DNA of 64,000 nt from CAVQKZ01 sp963837325 (GTDB lineage: Bacteria; Actinomycetota; Actinomycetes; Mycobacteriales; Jatrophihabitantaceae): contig CAWIMV010000001.1 of assembly GCA_963837325.1 (NCBI GenBank), forward strand, positions 558,001 to 622,000, written 5' to 3'. The notes under the pieces were generated by a model. It searched no databases. It saw nothing but the letters and a program-made list of their open reading frames with translations, and was not told where the DNA came from. Positions 46,254 through 55,296 of the stretch are shown one piece after another; position 1 is the stretch's first letter, and each line of letters starts with the position of its first letter. The translations under genes and the position numbers were made by a program.

Positions 46254-47129
46254 GGGCTGCGGGTCCTTGCCGGCGCTGCCGACCGATCCGGGGCCGGTGA
46301 TCGTCGTACCCACGCTGGCCGTCACCACCATCACAAGCGCAACCAGCAGCACGCCGGTGAGGTGCTGACTCAACACCAGGACGCCGGCCAACGCGGCGAG
46401 GGCCGGCTCCAGGCTCATCAGCAGGCCGAATGTCGACGCCGACAGCCGCCGCAGGGCAACGATCTCCAGCGAGTAGGGGATGAGCGAGGAGAGCAGCCCG
46501 ACCAGCAGGCCGCCGGCGAGCACGCTCGGGCGCCCGAGCGCCGAGCCGCCCTCGACGACACCGGCCGGGATGACAAGCAGCGTCCCGACGACGAAAGCGA
46601 TGCCCAGGCCGTCCAGCCCGGCGAAGCGTGACCCGACGCGCTTGGACAGCAGGATGTAGGAGGCCCAGCATCCCCCGGCGCACAGTGCGAGCAGTACTCC
46701 GAACGCGTCGACCTCGCCGGTCTCACCCCGCGTCGCGAGCAGCACGACGCCACCACCGGCCAGCACGACCCAGATGACGTCAAGCGCCCGGCGCGACCCG
46801 GCGACGGCAACCGAGAGCGGTCCCACGAACTCGATCGTGACCGCGACGCCGAGTGGCAGCCGGTTGAGGGCCTCGTAGAAGCTCCAGTTCATCGCACCGA
46901 GGACGACGCCGAAGGCAACGGCCGCAGTGAGATCGACCCGGCTGCGCCGCCGCAGCCCGGCCAGTGAGGGCCGGCTGATCGCCAGCAGCACGACCGTGGA
47001 CATCGCCAGCCGCAGGAGCACCACGCCACCGGGGCCGGCCTGGCTGAACAGCTTGTTGGCTACTGCCGACCCGAACTGCACCGAAGCGATGCTGCCCAGC
47101 AGCAACAACTGCGGGGGTGGCGTACGCAC
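46245..47129 (-). CDS. EamA/DMT family transporter
   Basis: 294 residues, ten hydrophobic segments in two EamA repeats (first with NKLFSQAGPGGVVLLRLAMS and MNWSFYEALNRLPLGVAVTIEFVGPL; second with GLLSSLIPYSLEIVALRRLSA...LMSLEPALAAL). The pattern is RhtA-like (threonine/homoserine or purine efflux in other bacteria), so an exporter is likely but the substrate is open. GTG start at 47129 is preferred to a longer frame whose extra N-terminus is unlike a membrane protein. Divergent from the radical SAM gene. Confidence 0.88.
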   Translation of the reverse strand: MRTPPPQLLLLGSIASVQFGSAVANKLFSQAGPGGVVLLRLAMSTVVLLAISRPSLAGLRRRSRVDLTAAVAFGVVLGAMNWSFYEALNRLPLGVAVTIEFVGPLSVAVAGSRRALDVIWVVLAGGGVVLLATRGETGEVDAFGVLLALCAGGCWASYILLSKRVGSRFAGLDGLGIAFVVGTLLVIPAGVVEGGSALGRPSVLAGGLLVGLLSSLIPYSLEIVALRRLSASTFGLLMSLEPALAALAGVLVLSQHLTGVLLVALVMVVTASVGTTITGPGSVGSAGKDPQPSV

Positions 47130-47152
47130 ACGTCCGATCTTCGCAGAGGCCG

Positions 47153-47158
47153 TAGGAT
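47153..47158 (+). promoter_or_regulatory. -10 box ahead of the radical SAM gene
   Basis: TAGGAT, nine bases before GTG 47167; a leaderless or very short-leader start is likely. Confidence 0.4.
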
Positions 47159-47166
47159 GGATTTCC

Positions 47167-49083
47167 GTGCCTATCGAGTCGCTGTTTCCCAGGCTGGAGC
47201 CGCTGCTGCCGCGGGTCAGCAAGCCGATCCAGTATGTGGGCGGCGAACTCAACGCGCAGGTCAAGGACTGGGACGCGGCCGCGGTGCGTTGGGCCTTGAT
47301 GTATCCCGACGCGTACGAGGTCGGGCTCCCGAACCAGGGCGTTCAGATCCTCTACGAGGTCATCAACGAACGCGCCGACGCGCTTGCCGAACGCACCTAC
47401 TCCGTATGGCCCGATCTCGAGGCCCTGATGCGCGAGCACGGCATCGGCCAGTTCACCGTCGACGCCCATCGCCCGGTGGCCGCCTTCGACCTGTTCGGCA
47501 TCTCGTTCTCGACCGAACTCGGTTACACGAACATGCTGACGGCGCTGGACCTCGCCGGCATCGCGCTGCACGCCGACGAGCGCACCGACGCCGATCCGAT
47601 CGTCGTGGCCGGCGGACACGCCGCGTTCAACCCCGAACCGATCGCCGACTTCATCGACGCCGCCGTCCTTGGCGACGGCGAACAGATCGTCGGCGCGATC
47701 ACCGACATCGTCCGCGACTGGAAGGCGGCCGGACGCCCGGGCGGGCGCGACGGGCTGCTCGAACGCCTGGCCCGCAGCGGCGGGGTCTACGTCCCGCGCT
47801 TCTACGACGTCGGCTACCGGGCTGACGGCCAGCTCGCGGCGATCACCCCGAACCGGGCGGGTGTGCCGGAGCGCGTCAGCAAGCACACCGTGATGGATCT
47901 GGACGCCTGGCCCTACCCGAAGGCGCCGCTCGTCCCGCTGGCCGAGACCGTGCACGAGCGCATGTCGGTCGAGATTTTCCGCGGCTGCACGCGGGGCTGC
48001 CGGTTCTGCCAGGCCGGCATGATCACCCGTCCGGTCCGCGAGCGCAGTATCACCGGCATCGGCGAGATGGTGGCGAACGGCCTGGCCGCCACCGGCTTCG
48101 AGGAGGTTGGCCTGCTCTCGCTGTCCAGCGCCGACCATTCCGAGATCGGCGAGATCGCCAAGGGCCTGGCCGACCGCTACGAGGGCGAGCAGGTGTCGCT
48201 GTCGCTGCCGTCCACCCGGGTCGACGCGTTCAACATCGATTTGGCCAACGAGTTCTCCCGCAACGGCCGCCGCTCCGGTCTGACGTTCGCGCCCGAGGGC
48301 GGCTCGGAGCGGCTGCGGCGCGTCATCAACAAGATGGTCAGCAAGGATGACCTGATCCGTACCACGGCGACCGCGTACGCGCAGGGTTGGCGCCAGGTCA
48401 AGCTCTACTTCATGTGCGGCCTGCCGACCGAAACCGACGAGGACGTCCTCGAGATCGCCGAGATGGCCCACGACGTCATCCGGGCTGGGCGGGAAGCCGC
48501 CGGGCACAAGGACATCCGCTGCACGGTCTCGATCGGCGGGTTCGTCCCCAAGCCGCACACGCCATTCCAGTGGGCGGCGCAGGCCGATCCCGAGACCGTC
48601 GACAACCGGCTGCGCAAGCTGCGAGCGGCCATCAACGCCAACAAGTCGCTCGGACGTGCGGTCGGGATGCGCTACCACGACGGCGAGCCCTCGTTGGTCG
48701 AAGGGCTGCTTTCACGGGGTGACCGCCGGGTCGGAGCCGTCATCGAGCGGGTCTGGCGAGAGGGCGGCCGGTTCGACGGCTGGTCAGAGCATTTCTCCTT
48801 CGCCCGCTGGGTCGCCGCGGCTGACGCCGAATTGCACGGCGTCGACCTGGCCTGGTTCACCACCCGCGAGCGCGACGGCGACGAGATACTGCCCTGGGAC
48901 CACCTCGACTCCGGGCTGGACAAGCAGTGGCTCTGGGACGACTGGCAGGACGCGCTGGCCGAGTTCGAGCAGGACGACTGCCGGTGGACGCCGTGCTTCG
49001 ACTGCGGCGTGTGCTCCAACCTGGGCACGGACATCCAGGTCGGCCCCACCGGTCGGCAACTCCTTCCGCTCACGACGAAGTAG
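47167..49083 (+). CDS. TIGR03960 family B12-binding radical SAM protein
   Basis: 638 residues. N-terminal cobalamin-binding-like region (MYPDAYEVGLPNQGVQILYEVIN, FDLFGISFSTELGYTNMLTALD), then the radical SAM domain with the cluster cysteines CTRGCRFC, GGSERLRRVINK and MCGLPTETDEDV. The C-terminal region ends in a second cysteine set (CRWTPCFDCGVC). The family is universal in actinobacteria next to rne and is suspected of RNA or tRNA modification, but the reaction is not established. Stop is immediately followed by the next start. Confidence 0.9.
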   Translation: MPIESLFPRLEPLLPRVSKPIQYVGGELNAQVKDWDAAAVRWALMYPDAYEVGLPNQGVQILYEVINERADALAERTYSVWPDLEALMREHGIGQFTVDAHRPVAAFDLFGISFSTELGYTNMLTALDLAGIALHADERTDADPIVVAGGHAAFNPEPIADFIDAAVLGDGEQIVGAITDIVRDWKAAGRPGGRDGLLERLARSGGVYVPRFYDVGYRADGQLAAITPNRAGVPERVSKHTVMDLDAWPYPKAPLVPLAETVHERMSVEIFRGCTRGCRFCQAGMITRPVRERSITGIGEMVANGLAATGFEEVGLLSLSSADHSEIGEIAKGLADRYEGEQVSLSLPSTRVDAFNIDLANEFSRNGRRSGLTFAPEGGSERLRRVINKMVSKDDLIRTTATAYAQGWRQVKLYFMCGLPTETDEDVLEIAEMAHDVIRAGREAAGHKDIRCTVSIGGFVPKPHTPFQWAAQADPETVDNRLRKLRAAINANKSLGRAVGMRYHDGEPSLVEGLLSRGDRRVGAVIERVWREGGRFDGWSEHFSFARWVAAADAELHGVDLAWFTTRERDGDEILPWDHLDSGLDKQWLWDDWQDALAEFEQDDCRWTPCFDCGVCSNLGTDIQVGPTGRQLLPLTTK

Positions 49084-49851
49084 ATGGCGCGCCGCGTCCC
49101 GGACGGGCCACCCCCGCCGCCGGTCGTGCAGCGGGTGCGCATCCGCTACGCCAAGCGCGGCCGGCTGCGCTTCACCTCGCACCGGGACTTCGCCCGCGCC
49201 TTCGAACGGGCCCTGCGCCGGGCGGAGGTGCCCATGGGTTACTCGGCCGGGTTCAGCCCGCACCCCAAGATCTCCTACGTCGGCGCCGCCCCGACCGGGG
49301 TGGCCAGCGAGGCGGAGTACGTGGAGATCGGGCTGGCCCGCGAGGTCGACGTCGCAGCCCTGAGGGCACGCCTCGACGCGGCCCTGCCCGACGGACTGGA
49401 CATCGTCGAGGCGGTACCAGCCGGTCCTGGATCGTTGCCGGAGCGGATCCAGGCCTCGGCCTGGCGGATCGAGCTCCCGGGGGTGGGCGCGGCGGAGGCG
49501 GCCGACGCGCTGGCCGCCTTCCTGGCGCAGGCTGAGGTGAATATCGAACGCGTGACCAAGGACGGCCATCGGACCGTCGACGCGCGCTCAGCCGTGCTCT
49601 CGGCGACCGTGTCGGACGGCTGCGACGAGCCCGATCGGGCTGCGCGTGCGATACTGGACCTGGTTGTCCGGCAGGCAACGCCAGCCGTGCGACCCGACGA
49701 CGTTCTTGCTGCATTGCGTGCCGTCGCCGGTCTCGCCCTTGAGTCGCCGCCAGTTGCGGTGCGCTTGGCGCAGGGACCGCTCGACGGCTCCGGTGCGGTC
49801 GGTGACCCTCTGGCTGCCGACCGGATCACGGCTGAAACGGCGTCGACGTAG
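49084..49851 (+). CDS. TIGR03936 family radical-SAM-associated protein (DUF2344)
   Basis: 255 residues. DUF2344 signatures RIRYAKRGRLRFTSHRDFARAFERALRRA, MGYSAGFSPHPKISY and GVASEAEYVEI. No cysteine cluster. It begins on the base after the stop of its radical SAM partner, and in some phyla the two are fused, so a joint function is likely. Reaction unknown. Confidence 0.9.
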   Translation: MARRVPDGPPPPPVVQRVRIRYAKRGRLRFTSHRDFARAFERALRRAEVPMGYSAGFSPHPKISYVGAAPTGVASEAEYVEIGLAREVDVAALRARLDAALPDGLDIVEAVPAGPGSLPERIQASAWRIELPGVGAAEAADALAAFLAQAEVNIERVTKDGHRTVDARSAVLSATVSDGCDEPDRAARAILDLVVRQATPAVRPDDVLAALRAVAGLALESPPVAVRLAQGPLDGSGAVGDPLAADRITAETAST

Positions 49852-49948
49852 TCAGCAGACTTCGCGAGAACCCACCGGGAACTCGCCATAACCGCCCTCG
49901 CGCGGTCGCGGTTGCACTTGACGGTGCGCCGCGCCCGGGGGCATAGAA

Positions 49949-52900
49949 ATGGAAGTGATCGAGCAGATGCTCGAACCCGACAACCCAAGTTCCAGTACCG
50001 ATTCTCCGGCCGATCAGCCGGTTCCGGCCAAGGCCGCCCCGCGCAAGCGAGCGGCAAAGAAGGCAGTTCCGGCAACCGACACCGGCGCCGCCGATCCAAC
50101 ACCAGCGCCCCGCAAGCGGGCGGCCAAGAAGGCGGCGGCTGTTCCGCCTACCACCGACCCGGCCGACAGCGCAGCTGCGGCCCCCGCTCGCAAGAGCACC
50201 CGCCGAGCGCCCGCGAAGGCAGCCGTCGGAGACGAGGCCGCGACTGACGGCGTCAGCCCGAACGCCGGCCCGGTCCGCTCCCCGCGCAAGCGCGCGGCGA
50301 AGAAGGCCGGTGCTGCCCCAACCGACGGCGCGGCCATCGGCACTGGCCCCGTTCCCGACGCTCCGGTCGACGCCGCCGCCGGTACCGACTCCAGCGCGCC
50401 CGCACTGGCCGCCCGGTCGGTGCTGTTCGTGCCGCCGAGCGAGGCCGCCGTACCCAGCCGGCCGCGCCGGGCCGCCAAGGCGGCCGCGGGCCCGCCGCCG
50501 ACCGACGAGGCGCTCGAGCCCGCCCCGGCCGGCGCGGACATCACTGTTGCCGAAGCGGCCGAGGACCAGACCGCCGAACCCGACGACGTCCGAGAGGCCG
50601 CCGTCGAGGAGGCCACCGGAGCCCGCCGCCGCCGCCGGCGCGGGCGTCGGGGCCGGGGCGGCGCCGTTGCCCGCGATACGGAGGGCAGTCAGGACACCGA
50701 CGACACTCCCGCCGAACCGGGCGCGGAGGGCGAGGCCGAGAGTGTGGCCGCAACCGAGGGCGTCGACCCAGTCGAGGGCACCGACGACGGCGGCGCGTCC
50801 GCCACCGGGACCCGTCGTCGCCGCCGCCGCCGTTCGGGCGGGGGAGCGGGGAGTGACGGCGCCGAAGACGACCCGCCGAACACGGTCGTGCACGTCCGGC
50901 CGCCACGGACGAAGGCCGACAAGGCCGACAAGGCCGACAGGACCGACAAGGCCGACAGGACCGACAAGGCGGAAAAGGGCAACGACAGCGACGACGGCGT
51001 GCGCGGCGTCAAGGGCTCGACCCGCCTGGAAGCCAAGCGCCAGCGCCGTCGCGACGGTCGCGACACCGGCCGCCGGCGGCCACCGATCCTCACCGAGTCG
51101 GAGTTCCTGGCCCGCCGCGAGTCGGTCGACCGCGTCATGGCCGTGCGCCAGCAGGGCGACCGCACCCAGATCGCGGTGCTCGAGGACGACATCCTCGTCG
51201 AGCACTACGTCACCCGCGCCAGTGCCACGTCCTACGTCGGCAACGTCTACCTCGGCCGGGTCCAGAACGTGCTGCCCAGCATGGAGGCCGCGTTCGTCGA
51301 CATCGGCAAGGGCCGCAACGGCGTGCTCTACGCCGGCGAGGTCAACTGGGACGCCGCCGGGTTGGAGGGCAAGTCCCGCGCCATCGAGCACGCGCTGAAG
51401 TCCGGCGATGTCGTCCTCGTTCAGGTCACGAAGGACCCGATCGGGCACAAGGGCGCGCGCCTGACCAGCCAGGTCTCGCTGCCCGGCCGCTTCCTGGTCT
51501 ACGTGCCGGGCGGGGGCATGACCGGCATCAGTCGCAAGCTGCCCGACACCGAGCGGCACCGGCTCAAGTCGATCATGAAGAAGATCGTCCCCGAGGATGC
51601 CGGCGTGATCATCCGCACCGCGGCCGAAGGCGCCAGCGAAGAGGACCTCACCCACGACGTCGAACGCCTCAAGGCCCAGTGGGAGAAGATCTCGAAGAAG
51701 GCGGCAAAGACCTCGGCCGCGCCCAGCCTGGTGCACGGCGAGCCCGACCTCGCGATCCGCGTTGTCCGCGACGTCTTCAACGAGGACTTCAAGAAGCTGA
51801 TCGTGCAGGGCGAGGACGCCTGGCGGACCGTCTCGGAGTACATCGAGGATGTCGCGCCGGACCTGACCGAACGGGCGTCGCGGCACACCGCTGAGACCGA
51901 CCTGTTCCACGACCTGCGGGTCGACGAGCAGCTCATGAAGGCCCTCGACCGCAAGGTCTACCTGCCGTCCGGCGGCTCACTCGTCATCGACCGCACCGAG
52001 GCGATGACCGTGATCGACGTCAACACCGGCAAGTTCGTCGGCGCGGGCGGCAACCTGGAGCAGACCGTCACCCGCAACAACCTCGAGGCCGCAGAAGAGA
52101 TCGTTCGGCAGTTGCGGCTGCGCGACGTCGGCGGCATGGTCGTCATCGACTTCATCGACATGGTGCTCGAGAGCAACCGCGAGCTCGTCCTGCGCCGGCT
52201 CACCGAGTGCCTGGGCCGCGACCGCACCAAGCATCAGGTTGCCGAAGTGACCTCCCTCGGCCTGGTTCAGATGACCCGCAAGCGGGTCGGCGAAGGCCTG
52301 CTCGAGGCGTTCAGCGAGCCGTGCCCGACCTGCGGCGGGCGGGGCGTGCTGCTGCACTCCGAGCCGGTCGACAAGGCCGCGCCGGCCGACGACGGCGCGG
52401 ACGAGGAGCGGGGCCGGGCCAAGCGCAAGCGCGGCGGCAAGAAGGCAAGCGAGCCGGTCGAGTTCGAGCCCGAGGAGCACAAGGAGCAGCGGCTGGCCGC
52501 TATCGCCGCGATCCACCGGGCCGCGCATCCCGACGACGACGCCGAGGACGGCAGCTCTGCCGTCGCCGGCAAGCTTGCGGTGCTCGACGCCGAAGGGGTG
52601 GACGCCGAGGCGGTCGATGCCGAGATCGTCGACGCGGATGTGGTCGACGCGGATGTGGTCGACGCCGAAGTCGCGGGCGCCGATGTTGTGGACGCCCAGG
52701 TCGTCGAGACCGACGTTTTCGACGACGAGCCCGAGGATGACACTGTCGAGGTGTTCGGCGTCACCGACGCCGAGCCCGTGGACGACGAGCCGGATCAGGC
52801 GCCCGAAGCCCAGCCCGACGAACCCACGATGGCCCAGCCGCTCACGATGGCCTCGACCGAGGCCGCCGAGGCGGCGGACGACGAGCCGGTCGAGCGCCGT

Positions 52901-52963
52901 CCGGCCCCGCGGCGACGCCGGGCCGCCAGCCGCCCTGCGGGCCCTCCGGTCGCGGTCCGGTGA
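49949..52963 (+). CDS. rne: RNase E/G family endoribonuclease with long disordered arms
   Basis: 1004 residues. The catalytic core lies near 385-820: S1 domain (YVGNVYLGRVQNVLPSMEAAFVDIGKGRNG), 5'-sensor and RNase H-like regions, the Mg-binding Asp pair (TVIDVNTG and VIDFIDMV) and the Zn-link CPTCGGRG. The ~380-residue N-terminal arm carries RKRAAKKA-type repeats and a run of KAD/RTD triplets; the C-terminal arm is Asp/Val-rich with repeated VVDAD units. These are likely RNA-binding and protein-docking scaffolds of an RNA degradosome. ATG at 49949 with GGGGG as ribosome site; a later start inside the disordered arm cannot be excluded. Confidence 0.92.
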   Translation: MEVIEQMLEPDNPSSSTDSPADQPVPAKAAPRKRAAKKAVPATDTGAADPTPAPRKRAAKKAAAVPPTTDPADSAAAAPARKSTRRAPAKAAVGDEAATDGVSPNAGPVRSPRKRAAKKAGAAPTDGAAIGTGPVPDAPVDAAAGTDSSAPALAARSVLFVPPSEAAVPSRPRRAAKAAAGPPPTDEALEPAPAGADITVAEAAEDQTAEPDDVREAAVEEATGARRRRRRGRRGRGGAVARDTEGSQDTDDTPAEPGAEGEAESVAATEGVDPVEGTDDGGASATGTRRRRRRRSGGGAGSDGAEDDPPNTVVHVRPPRTKADKADKADRTDKADRTDKAEKGNDSDDGVRGVKGSTRLEAKRQRRRDGRDTGRRRPPILTESEFLARRESVDRVMAVRQQGDRTQIAVLEDDILVEHYVTRASATSYVGNVYLGRVQNVLPSMEAAFVDIGKGRNGVLYAGEVNWDAAGLEGKSRAIEHALKSGDVVLVQVTKDPIGHKGARLTSQVSLPGRFLVYVPGGGMTGISRKLPDTERHRLKSIMKKIVPEDAGVIIRTAAEGASEEDLTHDVERLKAQWEKISKKAAKTSAAPSLVHGEPDLAIRVVRDVFNEDFKKLIVQGEDAWRTVSEYIEDVAPDLTERASRHTAETDLFHDLRVDEQLMKALDRKVYLPSGGSLVIDRTEAMTVIDVNTGKFVGAGGNLEQTVTRNNLEAAEEIVRQLRLRDVGGMVVIDFIDMVLESNRELVLRRLTECLGRDRTKHQVAEVTSLGLVQMTRKRVGEGLLEAFSEPCPTCGGRGVLLHSEPVDKAAPADDGADEERGRAKRKRGGKKASEPVEFEPEEHKEQRLAAIAAIHRAAHPDDDAEDGSSAVAGKLAVLDAEGVDAEAVDAEIVDADVVDADVVDAEVAGADVVDAQVVETDVFDDEPEDDTVEVFGVTDAEPVDDEPDQAPEAQPDEPTMAQPLTMASTEAAEAADDEPVERRPAPRRRRAASRPAGPPVAVR

Positions 52964-52979
52964 CCGGCCGAGGTGCGTT

Positions 52980-53009
52980 TTGCCTCGCTGGCTGGCGGTG
53001 CCGTAATCT
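52980..53009 (+). promoter_or_regulatory. rplU: Promoter of rplU-rpmA
   Basis: -35 TTGCCT (52980-52985), 18-base spacer, -10 TAATCT (53004-53009). It starts a leader of about 100 bases before rplU. A UUCG-capped hairpin, GGCCCA/TGGGCC (53017-53035), would be at the very 5' end of the RNA and could stabilise it or mediate autoregulation. Confidence 0.6.
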
Positions 53010-53117
53010 GGACGACGGCCCATCTTCGGTGGGCCGCCTTCACGTCGCCCCCAGCGCCGCCTGGCGCTCGGTGACCAGCACGGCCTGGCTGTAGTCAACC
53101 AAGGAATGGAACCTGCG

Positions 53118-53435
53118 ATGTATGCCATCGTCAAGACCGGCGGCAAGCAGTACAAGGTCGCCGTAGGCGATGTGGTCGAGGTCGAGAAACTCGACGCCGC
53201 GCCGGGTGCCGAGGTTGCGCTGCCCGCCGTCCTGGTGGTCGACGGCGCGGCCGTCACCCACGACGCCGCCAAGCTGGCCAAGGTCGCGGTCACTGCTGAG
53301 GTGGTGGCGCAGACCAAGGGCCCGAAGATCCACATTCACAAATACAAGAACAAGACCGGCTATCACAAGCGCATGGGGCACCGTCAGCGGCTGACCCAGG
53401 TGAAGGTGACCGGGATCGACGCGAAGAAGAAGTAG
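53118..53435 (+). CDS. rplU: 50S ribosomal protein L21
   Basis: 105 residues. Standard L21 from MYAIVKTGGKQYKV to the basic tail (RMGHRQRLTQVKVTGID). It binds 23S rRNA near domain VI together with L20. ATG at 53118 has AAGGA-type site; an in-frame ATG at 53106 would only add MEPA. Operon with rpmA and probably obgE. Confidence 0.97.
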   Translation: MYAIVKTGGKQYKVAVGDVVEVEKLDAAPGAEVALPAVLVVDGAAVTHDAAKLAKVAVTAEVVAQTKGPKIHIHKYKNKTGYHKRMGHRQRLTQVKVTGIDAKKK

Positions 53436-53447
53436 GGGCGTTCAGAC

Positions 53448-53714
53448 ATGGCACACAAGAAGGGTGCGTCCAGCTCCCGCAATGGTCGCGACTCGAACCC
53501 GCAGTTCCTCGGGGTGAAGCGATTCGGCGGCCAGACCGTCAAGTCCGGAGAGATCCTGGTCCGCCAGCGCGGCACCAAGTTCCACCCCGGCACCGGCGTC
53601 GGCCGTGGCGACGACGACACGCTGTTCGCCCTCGTGGCCGGCAACGTCCAGTTCGGCCTCTCCCGCGGTCGCAAGACCGTCAACATCGTCCCGACCGACC
53701 TCGTCGAGGCCTGA
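53448..53714 (+). CDS. rpmA: 50S ribosomal protein L27
   Basis: 88 residues. MAHKKGASSSRNGRDS is the mature-type N-terminus that reaches the peptidyl-transferase centre, with no Firmicute-type cleavable extension. VKRFGGQTVKSGEILVRQRGTKFHPG follows. Starts 12 bases after rplU. Confidence 0.97.
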   Translation: MAHKKGASSSRNGRDSNPQFLGVKRFGGQTVKSGEILVRQRGTKFHPGTGVGRGDDDTLFALVAGNVQFGLSRGRKTVNIVPTDLVEA

Positions 53715-53744
53715 GCCGCCCGCCGAACCGCTTCGCGCGCCCGA

Positions 53745-53785
53745 TGTGCAACTTCTGACCGCGTGACGAGGGTCAAAGTTGCACA
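53745..53785. repeat. Second GTGCAACTT palindrome
   Basis: TGTGCAACTT (53745-53754) and AAGTTGCACA (53776-53785) are exact complements, with an inner TGACC/GGGTCA pairing. It shares its arms with the palindrome at 11787-11835. Located between rpmA and obgE, where it could also attenuate read-through. Confidence 0.78.
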
Positions 53786-53814
53786 ATCGCTAGCGAGACG
53801 GAGGCACAGCTGGC

Positions 53815-55296
53815 ATGGCGAGCTTCATTGACCGCGTCGCGCTGCACCTGTCCGCCGGCAACGGCGGGCACGGCGTCGCCTCCATTCACCGAGAGAAGTT
53901 CAAACCACTCGGCGGCCCGGACGGCGGCAACGGCGGCCGTGGTGGCGACGTAATCCTGGTCGTCGACTCCAACGCCCACACCCTGCTCGACTTCCACCAT
54001 CACCCGCACCAGCGCGCCGGTAACGGCAAGCAGGGCGCCGGCAGCCACCGCAACGGCGCCGAAGGCGGGGACCTGGAACTGCGCGTTCCCAACGGCACGG
54101 TCGTGCTCGACGAGTCCGGCGAGGTGCTGGCCGACCTGACCGGTGTGGGCACCCGCTTCGTCGCTGCTCACGGCGGCCGCGGCGGTCTCGGCAACTCGGC
54201 CCTCGCGTCGCCGCGCCGCAAGGCGCCCGGTTTCGCTCTGCTCGGCGAGCCGGGTGAGACACGCGAGGTCGTGCTCGAACTCAAGAGCGTCGCCGACGTC
54301 GGGCTGGTCGGCTATCCCAGCGCCGGCAAGTCCTCGCTGATCGCCGCGCTGTCAGCGGCCCGGCCGAAGATCGCTGACTACCCGTTCACCACGCTGGTGC
54401 CGAACCTGGGCGTGGTCGATGCGGGGGAGACGACGTTCACCGTCGCCGACGTGCCCGGCCTGATCCCGGGTGCCGCGCAGGGCAAGGGCCTGGGCCTGGA
54501 CTTCTTACGCCACATCGAGCGTTGCTCGGTCCTTCTGCACGTCCTCGACTGCGCGACCCTCGAGCCCGGCCGGGACCCGATCAGCGACCTCGACGCGCTC
54601 GAGGCTGAGCTCGCGCAGTACGAGGGCACGTTCGGCGACCTGCTGTCCCGGCCCCGCCTGGTCGCCCTGAACAAGGTCGACATCCCCGAAGGCGCCGAGC
54701 TGGCTCAGTTCGTCCGCCCGGAGCTCGAAGTGCGCGGGCTGCCGGTGTTCGAGATCTCGGCGGTCAGCCACGCTGGGCTGCGGGCCCTCACGTTCGCCCT
54801 CGCCGAAGCCGTCGAGGCCGATCGGGCGGCCCGCCCCGCTCCCGAAGCCACCCGCGTGGTGCTCACCCCCAAGGCCGTCGACGATGCGGGCTTCAGCATC
54901 AGCCCGGATCCGGCCGAGCTCGGCGGCTTCATCGTGCGAGGCGACAAGCCCGAGCGCTGGGTCCGCCAGACGAGCTTCGACAACGACGAGGCCGTCGGCT
55001 ATCTCGCCGACCGGTTGGCTCGCCTCGGGGTCGAGGCCGAGCTTGCCAAACTGGGGGCCGAACCGGGCGCCGCAGTGACGATCGGCGGGGTCACCTTCGA
55101 CTTCGAGCCCACCGGCGGCGTCGACGAAGCGCAGTACACCCCCACCCGCCGGGGCTTCGACGAGCGGCTGGAGAACGTCACCCGCCCGAATCCGAGCCAG
55201 CGCCTGGCGGCCAAGAAGGCGCGCCGCGTGCGCGACGACGACGTCGATGCGGATTGGTCCGACGTACCAGCCTCGGACCGGGCCGAGGAGAGATGA
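53815..55296 (+). CDS. obgE: GTPase ObgE/CgtA
   Basis: 493 residues. Glycine-rich Obg fold (residues 1-~158, FIDRVALHLSAGNGG, GGRGGDVILVVD), GTPase with G1 GYPSAGKSS, switch GVVDAGETTFTVADVPGLIPGA, NKVD, then a C-terminal OCT domain (~345-420) and a basic/acidic tail. It acts in late 50S assembly and stress control. Location after rplU-rpmA is universal. The stop overlaps the proB start. Confidence 0.96.
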   Translation: MASFIDRVALHLSAGNGGHGVASIHREKFKPLGGPDGGNGGRGGDVILVVDSNAHTLLDFHHHPHQRAGNGKQGAGSHRNGAEGGDLELRVPNGTVVLDESGEVLADLTGVGTRFVAAHGGRGGLGNSALASPRRKAPGFALLGEPGETREVVLELKSVADVGLVGYPSAGKSSLIAALSAARPKIADYPFTTLVPNLGVVDAGETTFTVADVPGLIPGAAQGKGLGLDFLRHIERCSVLLHVLDCATLEPGRDPISDLDALEAELAQYEGTFGDLLSRPRLVALNKVDIPEGAELAQFVRPELEVRGLPVFEISAVSHAGLRALTFALAEAVEADRAARPAPEATRVVLTPKAVDDAGFSISPDPAELGGFIVRGDKPERWVRQTSFDNDEAVGYLADRLARLGVEAELAKLGAEPGAAVTIGGVTFDFEPTGGVDEAQYTPTRRGFDERLENVTRPNPSQRLAAKKARRVRDDDVDADWSDVPASDRAEER

